From Sphingobium cyanobacteriorum (GTDB taxonomy: Bacteria > Pseudomonadota > Alphaproteobacteria > Sphingomonadales > Sphingomonadaceae): a DNA stretch of 64,000 nucleotides. The position numbers and the translations under genes were made by a program. Position 1 is the stretch's first letter; every line of letters starts with the position of its first letter. The stretch lies in contig NZ_JAUQOM010000013.1 in assembly GCF_030580935.1 (NCBI RefSeq), forward strand, positions 1 through 64,000, in the 5' to 3' direction. Shown in pieces: positions 52,443 to 61,159 of this stretch. The notes beneath the pieces were generated by a model, which searched no databases, had not been told where the DNA came from, and was given only the letters and a program-made list of their open reading frames with translations.

Positions 52443-52952
52443 TCAGAAACGGAAGCCGATGCCGACCACAGCGGCATCGCGGCCACCGATATTCTGCTCA
52501 TATTCGGTGCGCTGATATTCGGCCGAGATATAAGTGGTCGGGGTCGCGGCGAATTCCAGACCGCCGCCATAACGCACGCCTTCCAGGCCCGCGCCGTCGC
52601 CGGCGACTTCGAAACGGGTCGACGCATAGCCGACCTTGCCGAAGGCCAGAACGCGCGGGGTCACGACATAACCGGCGCGCAGCGAAGCGGCGATGTCACG
52701 GCTGACATCCAGGCCGCTGTCGTCGACGGTGCTGTCGCCCAGGCTGACTTCCACGCCAGCAACGATCTGCGGCGCGAGCGCGAGGTCATAACCGGCGCTG
52801 ACGCCGTAGGAGAAGCCTTCTTCGCCGCCGATCTTGTCATAGCCCAGCGTCACGCCCGCGCGCGGCCCGGTGAAGGGCGCAGCGTCCTGAGCGAAAGCAG
52901 GAGCGGAAACAGCGGTTGCAGCAGCAATGGCTGCGAAAATCACAGTTTTCAT
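52443..52952 (-). CDS. Small outer-membrane beta-barrel protein
   Basis: The 169-aa protein has a signal peptide (AVSAPAFAQ) and alternating strands typical of an eight-stranded barrel (GVTLGYDKIG, SAGYDLALAPQIVAGVEVSLG, GGGLEFAATPTTYISAEYQRTEY). It ends with the C-terminal aromatic GIGFRF needed for Bam recognition. It resembles OmpA/Omp25-like porins of alphaproteobacteria. A possible Fnr/FixK box lies 134 bp upstream. Confidence 0.85.
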   Translation of the reverse strand: MKTVIFAAIAAATAVSAPAFAQDAAPFTGPRAGVTLGYDKIGGEEGFSYGVSAGYDLALAPQIVAGVEVSLGDSTVDDSGLDVSRDIAASLRAGYVVTPRVLAFGKVGYASTRFEVAGDGAGLEGVRYGGGLEFAATPTTYISAEYQRTEYEQNIGGRDAAVVGIGFRF

Positions 52953-53085
52953 ATAGTCCTCATTTTTTATCTTGACGCCGTAACTTAGACATTCATCCGG
53001 CGTTCATGTACGATGCAAAGCAATTATGAACTTATTCTCACAAAGGCTCCTGCAATCTTCCCTCCATTGTCAGGAGATGAAGAGC

Positions 53086-53099
53086 GTGATCTGCATCAA
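53086..53099. promoter_or_regulatory. Fnr/FixK-like binding site
   Basis: GTGAT-CTGC-ATCAA matches the TTGAT-N4-ATCAA consensus at all but the first base. The surrounding arms GCGTGATC and GATCACGC extend the dyad. It lies in the 379-bp spacer between the beta-barrel gene (minus) and the cytochrome b gene (plus) and could serve either. The rest of the spacer holds no gene that I can see. Confidence 0.45.
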
Positions 53100-53331
53100 G
53101 ATCACGCAGCCGCCATCTAGGATCGTCAGATTGATTTGCAAAGAGGCTTAGCCGTTATTCCAATCAATTTCGGGGCTTGTGTTGCAAATAGGCACCATCC
53201 CCCTGTCCGGCCCGCGCATCGGCACAGCCTGCCATGACATGGGCCAGTGCCCGATCGTCCCGCGCCCCGCCCATGCGGCCAACGACATGGCCCCTATGGA
53301 CGGGCGACAAAAATAGGATAGGATCGTCGCC

Positions 53332-54048
53332 ATGGACAGCCGGCGCGACAATGCAGGCGTGGTGGTGCGCCATCGCCTCTCTACCCGGCTGTGGCATTGG
53401 CTGAACGCCCTGCTGCTCTACATCCTGTTCACCAGCGGGCTGGGCATTTTCAACGCCCATCCCCGGCTCTATTGGGGGCATTATGGCGCGAACCTGGACC
53501 CTGCCTGGCTGACGCTGGAACGGTTTTCCGGCTGGATCACGCTGCCCGCCCGCTATAATCTGTCGATGTCGCGCCACTGGCACCTCGCCGCCGCGCCGGT
53601 CTTCGCCTTCGCGCTGCTGGCCTATATGGTCTGGAGCCTGGCCAACCGCCATGTCGCCCGCGACCTGGCCTTCCGCCGCGGCGACCTGGCCCCGCGCCAT
53701 GTCTGGCAGGACATCAAGGACCATGCCCGGCTGCGCTTTCCCACCGGCGAAGCCGCGCTGCGCTATAATGTGCTCCAGAAAGCGAGCTATATCGGCGTCA
53801 TCTTCATAGTGTTGCCGCTTCTCATCCTGACCGGCCTCACCATGTCGCCCGGCATGAACGCGGCCTGGCCCTGGCTGGTCGACCTGTTCGGCGGGCGGCA
53901 GTCGGCGCGGTCGATCCACTTCATCGCCGCCTTCGCGCTGGCCGCCTTCTTCCTGGTCCACATCATCATGGTGATCCTGGCCGGGCCGGTGAACGAGGTA
54001 CGCTCGATGATCAGCGGCCGCTATCGCGTGCCGGAGGACCGGCCATGA
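53332..54048 (+). CDS. Cytochrome b subunit for a molybdoenzyme
   Basis: The 238-aa membrane protein has four helices with heme-ligand histidines (STRLWHWLNALLLY, SRHWHLAAAPVFAF, RSIHFIAAFALAAFFLVHI). It matches the cytochrome b561/Ni-Fe-hydrogenase b superfamily (COG4117-like). It would pass electrons between quinone and the exported molybdoprotein encoded downstream, whose start overlaps its stop by 4 bp. Confidence 0.88.
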   Translation: MDSRRDNAGVVVRHRLSTRLWHWLNALLLYILFTSGLGIFNAHPRLYWGHYGANLDPAWLTLERFSGWITLPARYNLSMSRHWHLAAAPVFAFALLAYMVWSLANRHVARDLAFRRGDLAPRHVWQDIKDHARLRFPTGEAALRYNVLQKASYIGVIFIVLPLLILTGLTMSPGMNAAWPWLVDLFGGRQSARSIHFIAAFALAAFFLVHIIMVILAGPVNEVRSMISGRYRVPEDRP

Positions 54049-54791
54049 TCCTGACCCGCCGCCACCTGTTGCTGGGCGCGGGCGCGACGCTGGCGGGCTG
54101 CGACCGGCTGGCGCGCACCGACAGCGTGCGCGAGGCGCTGTTTTCCGCCGAAAATTTTCATCAATGGGCGCAGCGCAGCCTGATGGCGCGCGACGCGCTG
54201 GCGCGGGAATTTCGACCGGATCAGATTTCCCCGATCTTCCGCGCCAACGGCACGTCCAATCCCAATACGCCAGCCTACAAGGCGCTGTGGCGCGGGGGCT
54301 TTGCCGACTGGCGGCTGCGGGTCGACGGACTGGTCACGCGCGAGCTGTCACTATCGCTGTCACAGTTGCGCGCCTTGCCCCATCGCGAACAGATCACCCG
54401 CCATGACTGTGTCGAGGGCTGGAGCGCGATCGGCAAATGGCGCGGCGTGCCGCTGCGGACCATCCTGGAGGGCGCGGGGCTGCGCGGCACCGCCCGCTAT
54501 CTCGTGTTCCACTGCGCCGATATGATGGGCAGCGGCAAACCCTATTATGAGAGCATCGACCTTCTCGACGCCTTCCATCCCCAGACCATCCTTGCCTTCG
54601 CGCTCAACGACCGGCCGCTCGGCGTCGCCAATGGCGCGCCGCTGCGGCTGCGGGTCGAACGGCAACTGGGCTATAAACAGGCCAAATATCTGATGCGGAT
54701 CGAGGCGGTGGACAGTCTGGCTCACATCGCCGGGGGCAAGGGCGGCTATTGGGAAGACCATGCCAATTATGACTGGTATGCAGGTATTTGA
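54045..54791 (+). CDS. Exported molybdopterin-dependent oxidoreductase (sulfite-oxidase fold)
   Basis: The 248-aa protein begins with a twin-arginine signal (LTRRHLLLGAG) that continues into a lipobox-like LAGC, so it may be a Tat-exported lipoprotein. It has the sulfite-oxidase molybdopterin domain, with HDCVEGWSAIGKW holding the Mo-ligating Cys, and later NGAPLRLRVERQLGYKQAKY. It is most like YedY/MsrP-type enzymes. With the cytochrome b it forms a two-gene operon for a periplasmic reductase or dehydrogenase of unknown substrate. Confidence 0.88.
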   Translation: MILTRRHLLLGAGATLAGCDRLARTDSVREALFSAENFHQWAQRSLMARDALAREFRPDQISPIFRANGTSNPNTPAYKALWRGGFADWRLRVDGLVTRELSLSLSQLRALPHREQITRHDCVEGWSAIGKWRGVPLRTILEGAGLRGTARYLVFHCADMMGSGKPYYESIDLLDAFHPQTILAFALNDRPLGVANGAPLRLRVERQLGYKQAKYLMRIEAVDSLAHIAGGKGGYWEDHANYDWYAGI

Positions 54792-54822
54792 CGCCCGCAC
54801 GCCGACATGACAAGGTAGCGGC

Positions 54823-56064
54823 ATGAAACTGTTTGAACGTGTTATCAAGCGGTTGGTCACGCGCGGCCAACTGACGATCCACTATCATAATGGCGGCAGC
54901 TTCACCGTCGGCCAGCCCGACCCCGCCTTCCCCGACCTGGCGTTGCGGTTCAAGGACGGGCGCGTGCCCTTCGACATCATCCGCGACCCGCGCCTGGGCA
55001 TGGCGGAAGCGTGGATCGATGGCCGCGTCGGCATAGAAGGCGGCGGCATCATCGAATTCCTGTCGATGATCCGCGCCAACAATCCATGGGAAAGCGGCAA
55101 GTCGATCGATGCCAAGGGCATCCTTAGTCGCAGCTTCAAATCGGCCCGGCAAAAGCTCTGGCGGATCAACCACAAGGCGCGGTCGAAGGCCAATGTCGCC
55201 CATCATTACGACCTGTCGGGCGCGCTCTACGCCCTGTTCCTCGATCGCGACCGCCAATATAGCTGCGCTTATTATCCCGATGCCGACAATGCGGCCGGGA
55301 TCGGCCTGGAGCAGGCGCAGGAGGACAAGAAGGCGCATATCGCCGCCAAGCTGCACCTGAAGCCGGGCATGAAGGTGCTGGACATCGGCTGCGGCTGGGG
55401 GGGCATGGCGCTGTATCTGCACCGCACCTGCGGCGTGGACGTGACCGGCATCACTTTGTCGGAAGAACAGCTCAAGGTCGCGCGCCAGCGGGCGGCGGAC
55501 GCTGGCGTCGCCGACCATGTCCGCTTCGAACTGATCGATTATCGCGACATGGCCGGGCCGTTCGACCGGATCGTGTCGGTCGGCATGTTCGAACATGTCG
55601 GCACCGCCCATTATCGCACCTTCTACACCAAGTGCCGCGACCTGCTGACGCCCGACGGGGTAATGCTGATCCACACGATCGGCCGGGTCGAGGGGCCGGG
55701 CACGACCGATGCCTTTACCCAGAAATATATTTTCCCCGGCGGTTACATCCCGGCGCTGTCGGAAATGATCCAGGGCAGCGAGGGCACGCGCCTGATGGTC
55801 ACGGATGTCGAGGTGCTGCGCATGCATTACGGCCTGACCATCCGCGAATGGTACAAGCGCACCATGGCACACAAGGCGGATATCGTCGCGCTGTATGACG
55901 AGCGCTTCTTCCGCCTCTGGACCTTCTACCTGGCCGGCGCGGCGACGGTGTTCGAACATGGCGGCATGGTCAATTATCAGGTCCAATATGTCCGCAATCG
56001 TCGCAGCCTGCCCATCACCCGAGACTATATGCTGGAAACCGAAGCGGCGCTGCGCGGGCGGTGA
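54823..56064 (+). CDS. cfa: Cyclopropane-fatty-acyl-phospholipid synthase
   Basis: The 413-aa SAM-dependent enzyme has DIGCGWGGMALYLH (SAM loop), FEHVGTAHYRTF, HTIGRVEGPG and IFPGGYIPALSE. It also has NVAHHYDLSGALYALFLD and the C-terminal VQYVRNRRSLPITRDYM. It adds a methylene bridge to unsaturated acyl chains of membrane phospholipids, a stationary-phase and acid-stress response. It lies just after the Moco operon with a 31-bp gap. Confidence 0.94.
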   Translation: MKLFERVIKRLVTRGQLTIHYHNGGSFTVGQPDPAFPDLALRFKDGRVPFDIIRDPRLGMAEAWIDGRVGIEGGGIIEFLSMIRANNPWESGKSIDAKGILSRSFKSARQKLWRINHKARSKANVAHHYDLSGALYALFLDRDRQYSCAYYPDADNAAGIGLEQAQEDKKAHIAAKLHLKPGMKVLDIGCGWGGMALYLHRTCGVDVTGITLSEEQLKVARQRAADAGVADHVRFELIDYRDMAGPFDRIVSVGMFEHVGTAHYRTFYTKCRDLLTPDGVMLIHTIGRVEGPGTTDAFTQKYIFPGGYIPALSEMIQGSEGTRLMVTDVEVLRMHYGLTIREWYKRTMAHKADIVALYDERFFRLWTFYLAGAATVFEHGGMVNYQVQYVRNRRSLPITRDYMLETEAALRGR

Positions 56065-56176
56065 CAGCCTGAACCGTCGCTGACGACCATGTTCGCGGAC
56101 GGTTCAGTCAGCCGCGCGCATTGTCTCCCTCATGCTCCCGCCTGTGCTGTGCGGGATCGATGAGGAGAGACAAGGC

Positions 56177-56494
56177 ATGAACCTGTTTTGGAAGGGCGCG
56201 GCGGCATTGAGCCTGACCGTCGCTGGCCTGGGCGCGGCGACGGTCCCGGCCCAGGCGCAATATTATGGCGGCGGCCACCATGGCTGGCGCGACGGGCGCG
56301 ATGGGCGCTGGGATGATCGCCGCTGGGATAATCGGCGCTGGGACGATCGCAGGCACTGGCGCGGCGACCGGCGCGACTGGCGCGGCTATCGGGGGTATAA
56401 CCGCGCCCATTATCGCTATCGGACGCGCTGCTGGACTGAATGGCGCTACGATTATTATCGTGACCGCGACGTGCGCGTGCGCATCTGTCGCTGA
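56177..56494 (+). CDS. Exported Arg/Asp/Trp-repeat protein
   Basis: The 105-aa protein (ATG at 56177 after AGGAG) has a signal peptide (cleavage near VPAQAQ). Its mature part is made of WDDRRWDNRR-like repeats and ends with a Cys-containing TRCWTEWRYDYY. The repeats resemble the low-complexity part of the RcnB-like proteins but the RcnB module itself is missing. It would be periplasmic and strongly basic. Confidence 0.7.
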   Translation: MNLFWKGAAALSLTVAGLGAATVPAQAQYYGGGHHGWRDGRDGRWDDRRWDNRRWDDRRHWRGDRRDWRGYRGYNRAHYRYRTRCWTEWRYDYYRDRDVRVRICR

Positions 56495-56593
56495 ACATGG
56501 CGTGCGACCCGTCCAGGGCCATGGGCGGGTCGCATGTTGACGCAGGGCAGGGCCAGACGCTAGGCGCGACGCAGCATTTCAAGGAATTTGATC

Positions 56594-56869
56594 ATGAGCG
56601 ACACGCCCCCCGACCATCTCTCCACCAACCCCAAAAGCCCTCATTTCGACATGGAGGCGCTTCAGCGTGGCATCGGCATCCGCTTCAAGGGCCGCGAGCG
56701 CAAGGATGTGGAGGAATATTCGATTTCGGAAGGCTGGATTCGCGTCGCCGCCGGCAAGAGCCGCGACCGCCATGGCAACCCGCTGACCATAAAATTGACC
56801 GGCGCGGTCGAAGCCTGGTTTGAAAATCCGGCCGAAAGCAGCGAAGAAAAGCCAGCCGATTCGGAGTGA
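56594..56869 (+). CDS. DUF3297-family protein
   Basis: The start at 56594 follows AAGGA; 91 aa. The conserved core PDHLSTNPKSPHFDMEALQRGIGIRFKG and EEYSISEGWIRVAAGK identify DUF3297, a small soluble family common in alphaproteobacteria and of unknown function. It is a single gene between an exported repeat protein and a CHAP gene. Confidence 0.85.
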   Translation: MSDTPPDHLSTNPKSPHFDMEALQRGIGIRFKGRERKDVEEYSISEGWIRVAAGKSRDRHGNPLTIKLTGAVEAWFENPAESSEEKPADSE

Positions 56870-56903
56870 CCGATAGATGAAGGGGCGCCATGGGCGCCCC
56901 TTT

Positions 56904-57629
56904 TCAGTTCAGCACAGCCTCGCGCCGGACATCGGCGATGATTGCGCTGAGCGACCGCCGGATCGGCCTATTGTCGGCATAGGCGATGACCCGCATGTCC
57001 GTTTCCAGCCTGGGCACGGCGGTGCGCGCCGCCTTTGCCGGGCGCGCCTGCACCATCATCAGGCCGCGCGGCGATACCGGCGTGGCGAGCGCAGGCCGCT
57101 CATCCCACATCGCCTTGTCCAGCTTTGCGAAGCGCACGCTCGTCCCCAAGGCGGGATCGGGCACGAAATCGTGCAGCTTTGCCTTGGCCGGATAGATGAA
57201 GCCGTAGGTCGGGTTGGTGCGTGCGCCCATCTGGCCGGTCGGGCTGTGCCAGACGCGGACCTGGCTCCAGTCGCCCTCTTCCGACACGTCGATGGCCAGC
57301 ACATCCTCCTCGATCGCGCCGGGCGCGGACCAGTTGGCGTGGCGGATCAGCACGCGGCGGTCGTCCAGCACCCTGCTGACCACGGCGACATGGCCCAGCG
57401 TCATCGGGCCATAGGCCCGGAAGGCGAGCACCGCGCCCTTTCTGGGCGAGTGCCCGCGCTTATACTGCCCTTCCGCCTGGTCCCACCAGTTGAGCGCGTC
57501 GCCGCGTATCTCCACCCCCGACACCGTCCGGGCGTAGGGGACACATTGCAACACCGCCGCGCCAAAGCCGGGCGTCGCCGTCAGACCGGACAGCAGCACC
57601 ATCGCCGCCCAGCGCATCGTTCGATTCAT
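56904..57629 (-). CDS. CHAP-domain peptidoglycan amidase/peptidase, long form
   Basis: The 241-aa exported protein has a CHAP domain: LQCVPYARTVSG holds the catalytic Cys and GHVAVVSRV the His, with the following HANWS as acid/stabilising region. NWWDQAEGQYKRGHSPRKGAVLAF is typical. It would cut cell-wall peptides or amide bonds in the periplasm. It is a paralogue of the next gene (57709-58242) with an extra C-terminal 60 residues. Confidence 0.88.
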   Translation of the reverse strand: MNRTMRWAAMVLLSGLTATPGFGAAVLQCVPYARTVSGVEIRGDALNWWDQAEGQYKRGHSPRKGAVLAFRAYGPMTLGHVAVVSRVLDDRRVLIRHANWSAPGAIEEDVLAIDVSEEGDWSQVRVWHSPTGQMGARTNPTYGFIYPAKAKLHDFVPDPALGTSVRFAKLDKAMWDERPALATPVSPRGLMMVQARPAKAARTAVPRLETDMRVIAYADNRPIRRSLSAIIADVRREAVLN

Positions 57630-57708
57630 CTATGCGATCCCGAAAAGTCAAGAATCGCCCCACCAAGGACGACCCTAAACCCCGGATTCTTTGGGAAAGG
57701 TTAAAGGA

Positions 57709-58242
57709 TTAGAAGGCCGTGCGGAGCGCCGCGCCGCCACTGGTTTCGGCCGATGCAATGCGCACGGGCATCGGTTCGGCTGCCTTGGGCGCGCTGGCGT
57801 AGATGAAGCCCTTGGCCGGATTGGAGCGCAGGCCGAGGCCACCGATCGGGCCGTACCAGACGCGCACGTCGGTCCAGTCATTATTGGCCGACACGTCGAT
57901 GGCGCGGACATCGCGTTCGATGCCGCCGCGATAGGACCAGTTGGCGTGGGTCAGCAGCACTTCGCGGTCGCTGACCACCTTGCTGACCATGGCGACATGG
58001 CCGACCGGCATGGACCGGCTGGCGGCGAAGGCGAGGACCGCGCCGACACGGGGTTCATGGCCCCGGTCATAGCGGCCTTCGGCCTGGCCCCACCAGCTAT
58101 TGGCGTTGCCGTGAATGTCGATGCCGGAAACCTGCCGGGCGAAGGGCGCGCATTGCAGCGTGCCGGCGGCGGCGGGAACAGTGATCAGGGTAGCAAGCGC
58201 AACAAGGAATGTCGCAAAAAACGCGCGAAAACCAGCGACCAT
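57709..58242 (-). CDS. CHAP-domain peptidoglycan amidase/peptidase, short form
   Basis: The start at 58242 gives 177 aa with a signal peptide (FLVALATLITVPAAAG). The CHAP catalytic motifs are LQCAPFARQVSG (Cys) and GHVAMVSKV (His), then HANWSYRG. It aligns along its length with the paralogue 79 bp downstream. The two may be a local duplication with divergent function. Confidence 0.86.
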   Translation of the reverse strand: MVAGFRAFFATFLVALATLITVPAAAGTLQCAPFARQVSGIDIHGNANSWWGQAEGRYDRGHEPRVGAVLAFAASRSMPVGHVAMVSKVVSDREVLLTHANWSYRGGIERDVRAIDVSANNDWTDVRVWYGPIGGLGLRSNPAKGFIYASAPKAAEPMPVRIASAETSGGAALRTAF

Positions 58243-58351
58243 GTGATTGCGACCCCGACTTATTGTGTAGGCTTGAACCTCGTTGAGCGTCTTTAGGGCA
58301 GAGCGCGGACGAAGCGACAAGCGCCGGGCGACGAGTCGTTTCGGTGGTGCG

Positions 58352-59425
58352 TTATGTTGCGGAACGAAAGACGTGGCCTGCGGTTACGGTCAATCGGGTC
58401 GCATCATCCAGATCGTTGAAAAGGCTGGATTCGGTGCCCGTCATCCAGACCTGCCCCCCGGTTTCCCGCAAACGTTGGAATAAGGCGCTGCGGCGCGACG
58501 GGTCGAGATGCGCCGCCACTTCGTCGAGCAGCAGCACCGGCGGCTGGCCGCGCATGTCCGCCACCAGCGCGGCATGGGCGAGGAGAATCGAGAGCAGCAG
58601 CGCCTTCTGCTCCCCGGTCGAACAGAGCGCGGCGGCCTGCCCCTTGGCGATATGGGTGACGGCCAGGTCGTGGCGATGCGGGCCGGACAGGGTGCGCCCC
58701 GCCGCCGCATCGCGCCGCCGCGCCCGCGCCAGACGAAGGACGAAGGGTTCGTCGCCGCCATCCTCCCCGCCCTCGATCGCGATCAGCGGCCGGGCGAAGG
58801 GTTCGTCGGGCTGGCCGGCGAGCGCGTCATTCAGCCGGGCCACCAGATCGGCCCGCGCGCCGGCCAGCGCCGCGCCATGGTCGCCCATCTGCGCCTCCAG
58901 CGCCGACAGCCAGGCCGGGTCGGCGCGGCGGGAGTCGGCAAGCAGCCGGTTGCGCGCGCGCATCGCCGCATCATAGCGGGCGCTGTGCGCGGCGTGGGCG
59001 GGATGCAGCGCCAGGGTCAGCCGGTCGAGAAAGCGCCGCCGCCCACCCGGACTGTCGAGGAACAGCCGGTCCATCGCCGGGGTCAGCCAGACGATCGCGA
59101 GATGATCGGCCAGCGCATTGGCGGACGACGCGACCCCGCCGATCCGCACCTGCCGCCGGTCCGGGCTGGCGGCGGTGACGCCGGTGCCCAGCACCACGCC
59201 ATCCACTTCCGCCGCGATGCCAAAGCCGCCCGGCCCGCCCTGCCGCGCCATCGCGCCCAGCGCCGCGCCGCGCAGGCCGCGTCCGGGGGCCAGCATCGAC
59301 ACCGCTTCCAGGATATTGGTCTTGCCCGCGCCATTGTCGCCGGTCAGCAGGATGAAAAGATGGTCGGGCAGGATCAGCGCATCCGCATGGTTGCGGAAAT
59401 CGCTCAGGGTCAGGCGGCCGATCAT
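58352..59425 (-). CDS. recF: DNA replication/repair protein RecF
   Basis: The 357-aa SMC-like ATPase has Walker A GDNGAGKTNILEA, a signature region STGEQKALLLS and Walker B VLLLDEVAAHLD. It helps load RecA at gapped DNA. The ATG at 59425 gives the usual length. It is not adjacent to dnaN here. Confidence 0.95.
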   Translation of the reverse strand: MIGRLTLSDFRNHADALILPDHLFILLTGDNGAGKTNILEAVSMLAPGRGLRGAALGAMARQGGPGGFGIAAEVDGVVLGTGVTAASPDRRQVRIGGVASSANALADHLAIVWLTPAMDRLFLDSPGGRRRFLDRLTLALHPAHAAHSARYDAAMRARNRLLADSRRADPAWLSALEAQMGDHGAALAGARADLVARLNDALAGQPDEPFARPLIAIEGGEDGGDEPFVLRLARARRRDAAAGRTLSGPHRHDLAVTHIAKGQAAALCSTGEQKALLLSILLAHAALVADMRGQPPVLLLDEVAAHLDPSRRSALFQRLRETGGQVWMTGTESSLFNDLDDATRLTVTAGHVFRSAT

Positions 59426-59853
59426 CGCCCGGCTGTAGCGGGGAGCCGGCGCGGAAGATAGGTCCGTTCGCACCGGCATCCGCCCATCGAAGTTCACACC
59501 GTTGCAGGGATTTTGTGCGCGACGCATTTCTGCGGCTTTCCGGGGCGTTGCGGGGCGTGCGCGCGTCACCCGCGCAGCGGTCAGGTCATCGCGACGCATC
59601 ACCAAGGTATCGCCATGGTCACAGCCACGCGCCACGGACGCGCAGGGGACGCGCCGCCTTCGCCATATAGGGGCGGCGGAGCGCCGTGCGCGCAGGACAG
59701 GCGAGGCGGAGAATGGCGGTTCCATCGCACAGGGCAGATCAGGCGAAATCCTATTAGGAAAGGCCCTTCTGGAAGTGGGACGCGCCGTGGGCAGGGACGG
59801 GAAGTGGATAGGAAAGCGACGGTGGGCTCTCGCTTCCAGTCACGAGCGTCCCG
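59426..59853. other. Intergenic stretch without a recognised gene
   Basis: This 428-bp interval between recF and the comM remnant is GC-rich and open in several frames by chance. I see no ribosome site, conserved protein segment, repeat or RNA gene in it. Confidence 0.6.
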
Positions 59854-60336
59854 TCAATTCACCGGCGCCCTTCGCCTGTAACTCAGCGCTTCTGCCACAT
59901 GCACCCGCCCGACCCGCTCCGCGCCCGCCAGGTCGGCGATCGTCCGCGCCACGCGCAGCACGCGGGTATAGCCGCGCGCAGACAGTTTCATCGCCGCGGC
60001 CGCCTGCGCCAGCAAGTGCCGCCCCGCCTCGTCCGGCCCGGCGACCTCCTCCAGCCGCGCGCCATCCACCTCGGCATTGGTGCGCGTCGGCGACCCGGCA
60101 TAGCGCGCCGTCTGAACGCTGCGCGCCGCCGCGACCCGCGCCGCGACCTCGGCCGATCCTTCGGCGGGGGGCGGCAGCACCAGGTCGGCCGCCGTCACCG
60201 CCTGCACCTCGACATGCAGGTCGATGCGATCGAGCAGCGGCCCCGACACCTTGGCCTGATAGTCCGCCGCACAACGCGGCGCGCGCGAGCAGGCCAGCGC
60301 CGGATCGCCCAGATGCCCGCAGCGGCATGGCCGCAT
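59854..60336 (-). pseudogene. comM: 3' part of comM (YifB-type Mg-chelatase-like AAA protein)
   Basis: The frame encodes the C-terminal third of ComM: PCRCGHLGDPALACSRAPRCAADYQAKVSGPLLDRIDLHVEV followed by KLSARGYTRVLRVARTIADLAGAERVGRVHVAEALSYRRR and a stop at 59854. The N-terminal two thirds, including the ATPase motifs, are absent. Homology ends abruptly near 60336-60345, where an unrelated plus-strand XRE gene begins. ComM is a helicase-like AAA protein that helps natural transformation. The rest may resume to the right of the window. Confidence 0.8.
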
Positions 60337-60343
60337 TGCCTTT

Positions 60344-60778
60344 TTGCCATTCCGCCGGATCACACTGAAAGCCACCAAACCCTCGGCGGTTGATGACGAA
60401 AGTATAACCCTTGCGGCCTCGCTCCGCCGTGTCCGGCGAGAACGCGGCCTGTTCCAGCGAGAGGTGGCCGTGCTCATGGGCGTCAGCCATACGTCCGTGC
60501 TGGATTGGGAACAAGGCAAGGAACCGGAAGTCCGAATGTATCCCCGGATTATTCAGTTCCTCGGTTTTGAGCCTTGGCCGGAACCGCAAACGCTAGCCGA
60601 GCAACTGCTGGCAGAACGGCGTAGGCGAGGACGGTCAATGCGGAGGGCAGCGTTGGCGATTGGCGTCGATGAAGGTACGTGGAGGCGGTGGGAAACGGGG
60701 AGACAACATCAACCGAGGGAACGGGGAAAACTCTCAGCGTTCCTCTGTACGACGCCCCCAGAAAGCGAAGAAATGTGA
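60344..60778 (+). CDS. Double-XRE helix-turn-helix protein
   Basis: The 144-aa protein has two XRE modules. The first is LAASLRRVRRERGLFQREVAVLMGVSHTSVLDWEQGKEP; the second, after a linker (FLGFEPWPEPQTLAEQLL), is RRAALAIGVDEGTWRRWETGR. This architecture recurs in mobile-DNA regulators. The only available start is a TTG at 60344 in the first bases after the comM break, with no ribosome site, so the true start may have been lost. FRRITLKATKP at the N-terminus resembles intact relatives I recall. Confidence 0.72.
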   Translation: MPFRRITLKATKPSAVDDESITLAASLRRVRRERGLFQREVAVLMGVSHTSVLDWEQGKEPEVRMYPRIIQFLGFEPWPEPQTLAEQLLAERRRRGRSMRRAALAIGVDEGTWRRWETGRQHQPRERGKLSAFLCTTPPESEEM

Positions 60779-60784
60779 GACTGA

Positions 60785-60817
60785 GCGGCGACCCTTCAAT
60801 GGAAGGATCGCCGCTTT
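60785..60817 (+). terminator. Terminator-like hairpin after the XRE gene
   Basis: GCGGCGACCCTT (60785-60796) and AAGGATCGCCGC (60803-60814) form a 12-bp stem with one mismatch and a 6-base loop, followed by TTTCTG. Confidence 0.7.
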
Positions 60818-61159
60818 CTGTGTCAGCCTGGACGCCGCCTGTATTTCCGGTGGCACGAAAGCCAATAGGCCGTGCACCTAAAAATTACGCCCGCCTCCAA
60901 CAGGGCGACCCTGCCGCCCGCCGCGACAACAAAGCGACAGAGTCAGGAAGAGCATATCTGTCTGTTCCAAGACGCACAACGCGCGTTTGCCACACGACTG
61001 TCCTGATACTGCCTACCACTGGCACGCGCCCCGCTTACATCTCCATTGATCTATGCCGATAGAAACAGTGACCACCGGAACGTTGTTTCGCTGGCATTAA
61101 GTTCGCCCTTCAAATTCTCAGAATAGTTCGCTATCTGTTCTCAACATTTGGAGACGCAG
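60818..61159. other. Spacer upstream of the TIR gene
   Basis: About 340 bp with no recognised gene. GC content falls towards 61100, and the last 60 bases probably hold the promoter of the TIR gene, but no clear -35/-10 pair can be named. Confidence 0.5.

Noticed and set aside
56280..56390. Short-period repeat resembling a CRISPR-like array
   Set aside because: The units are coding WDDRRWDNRR repeats without spacers.
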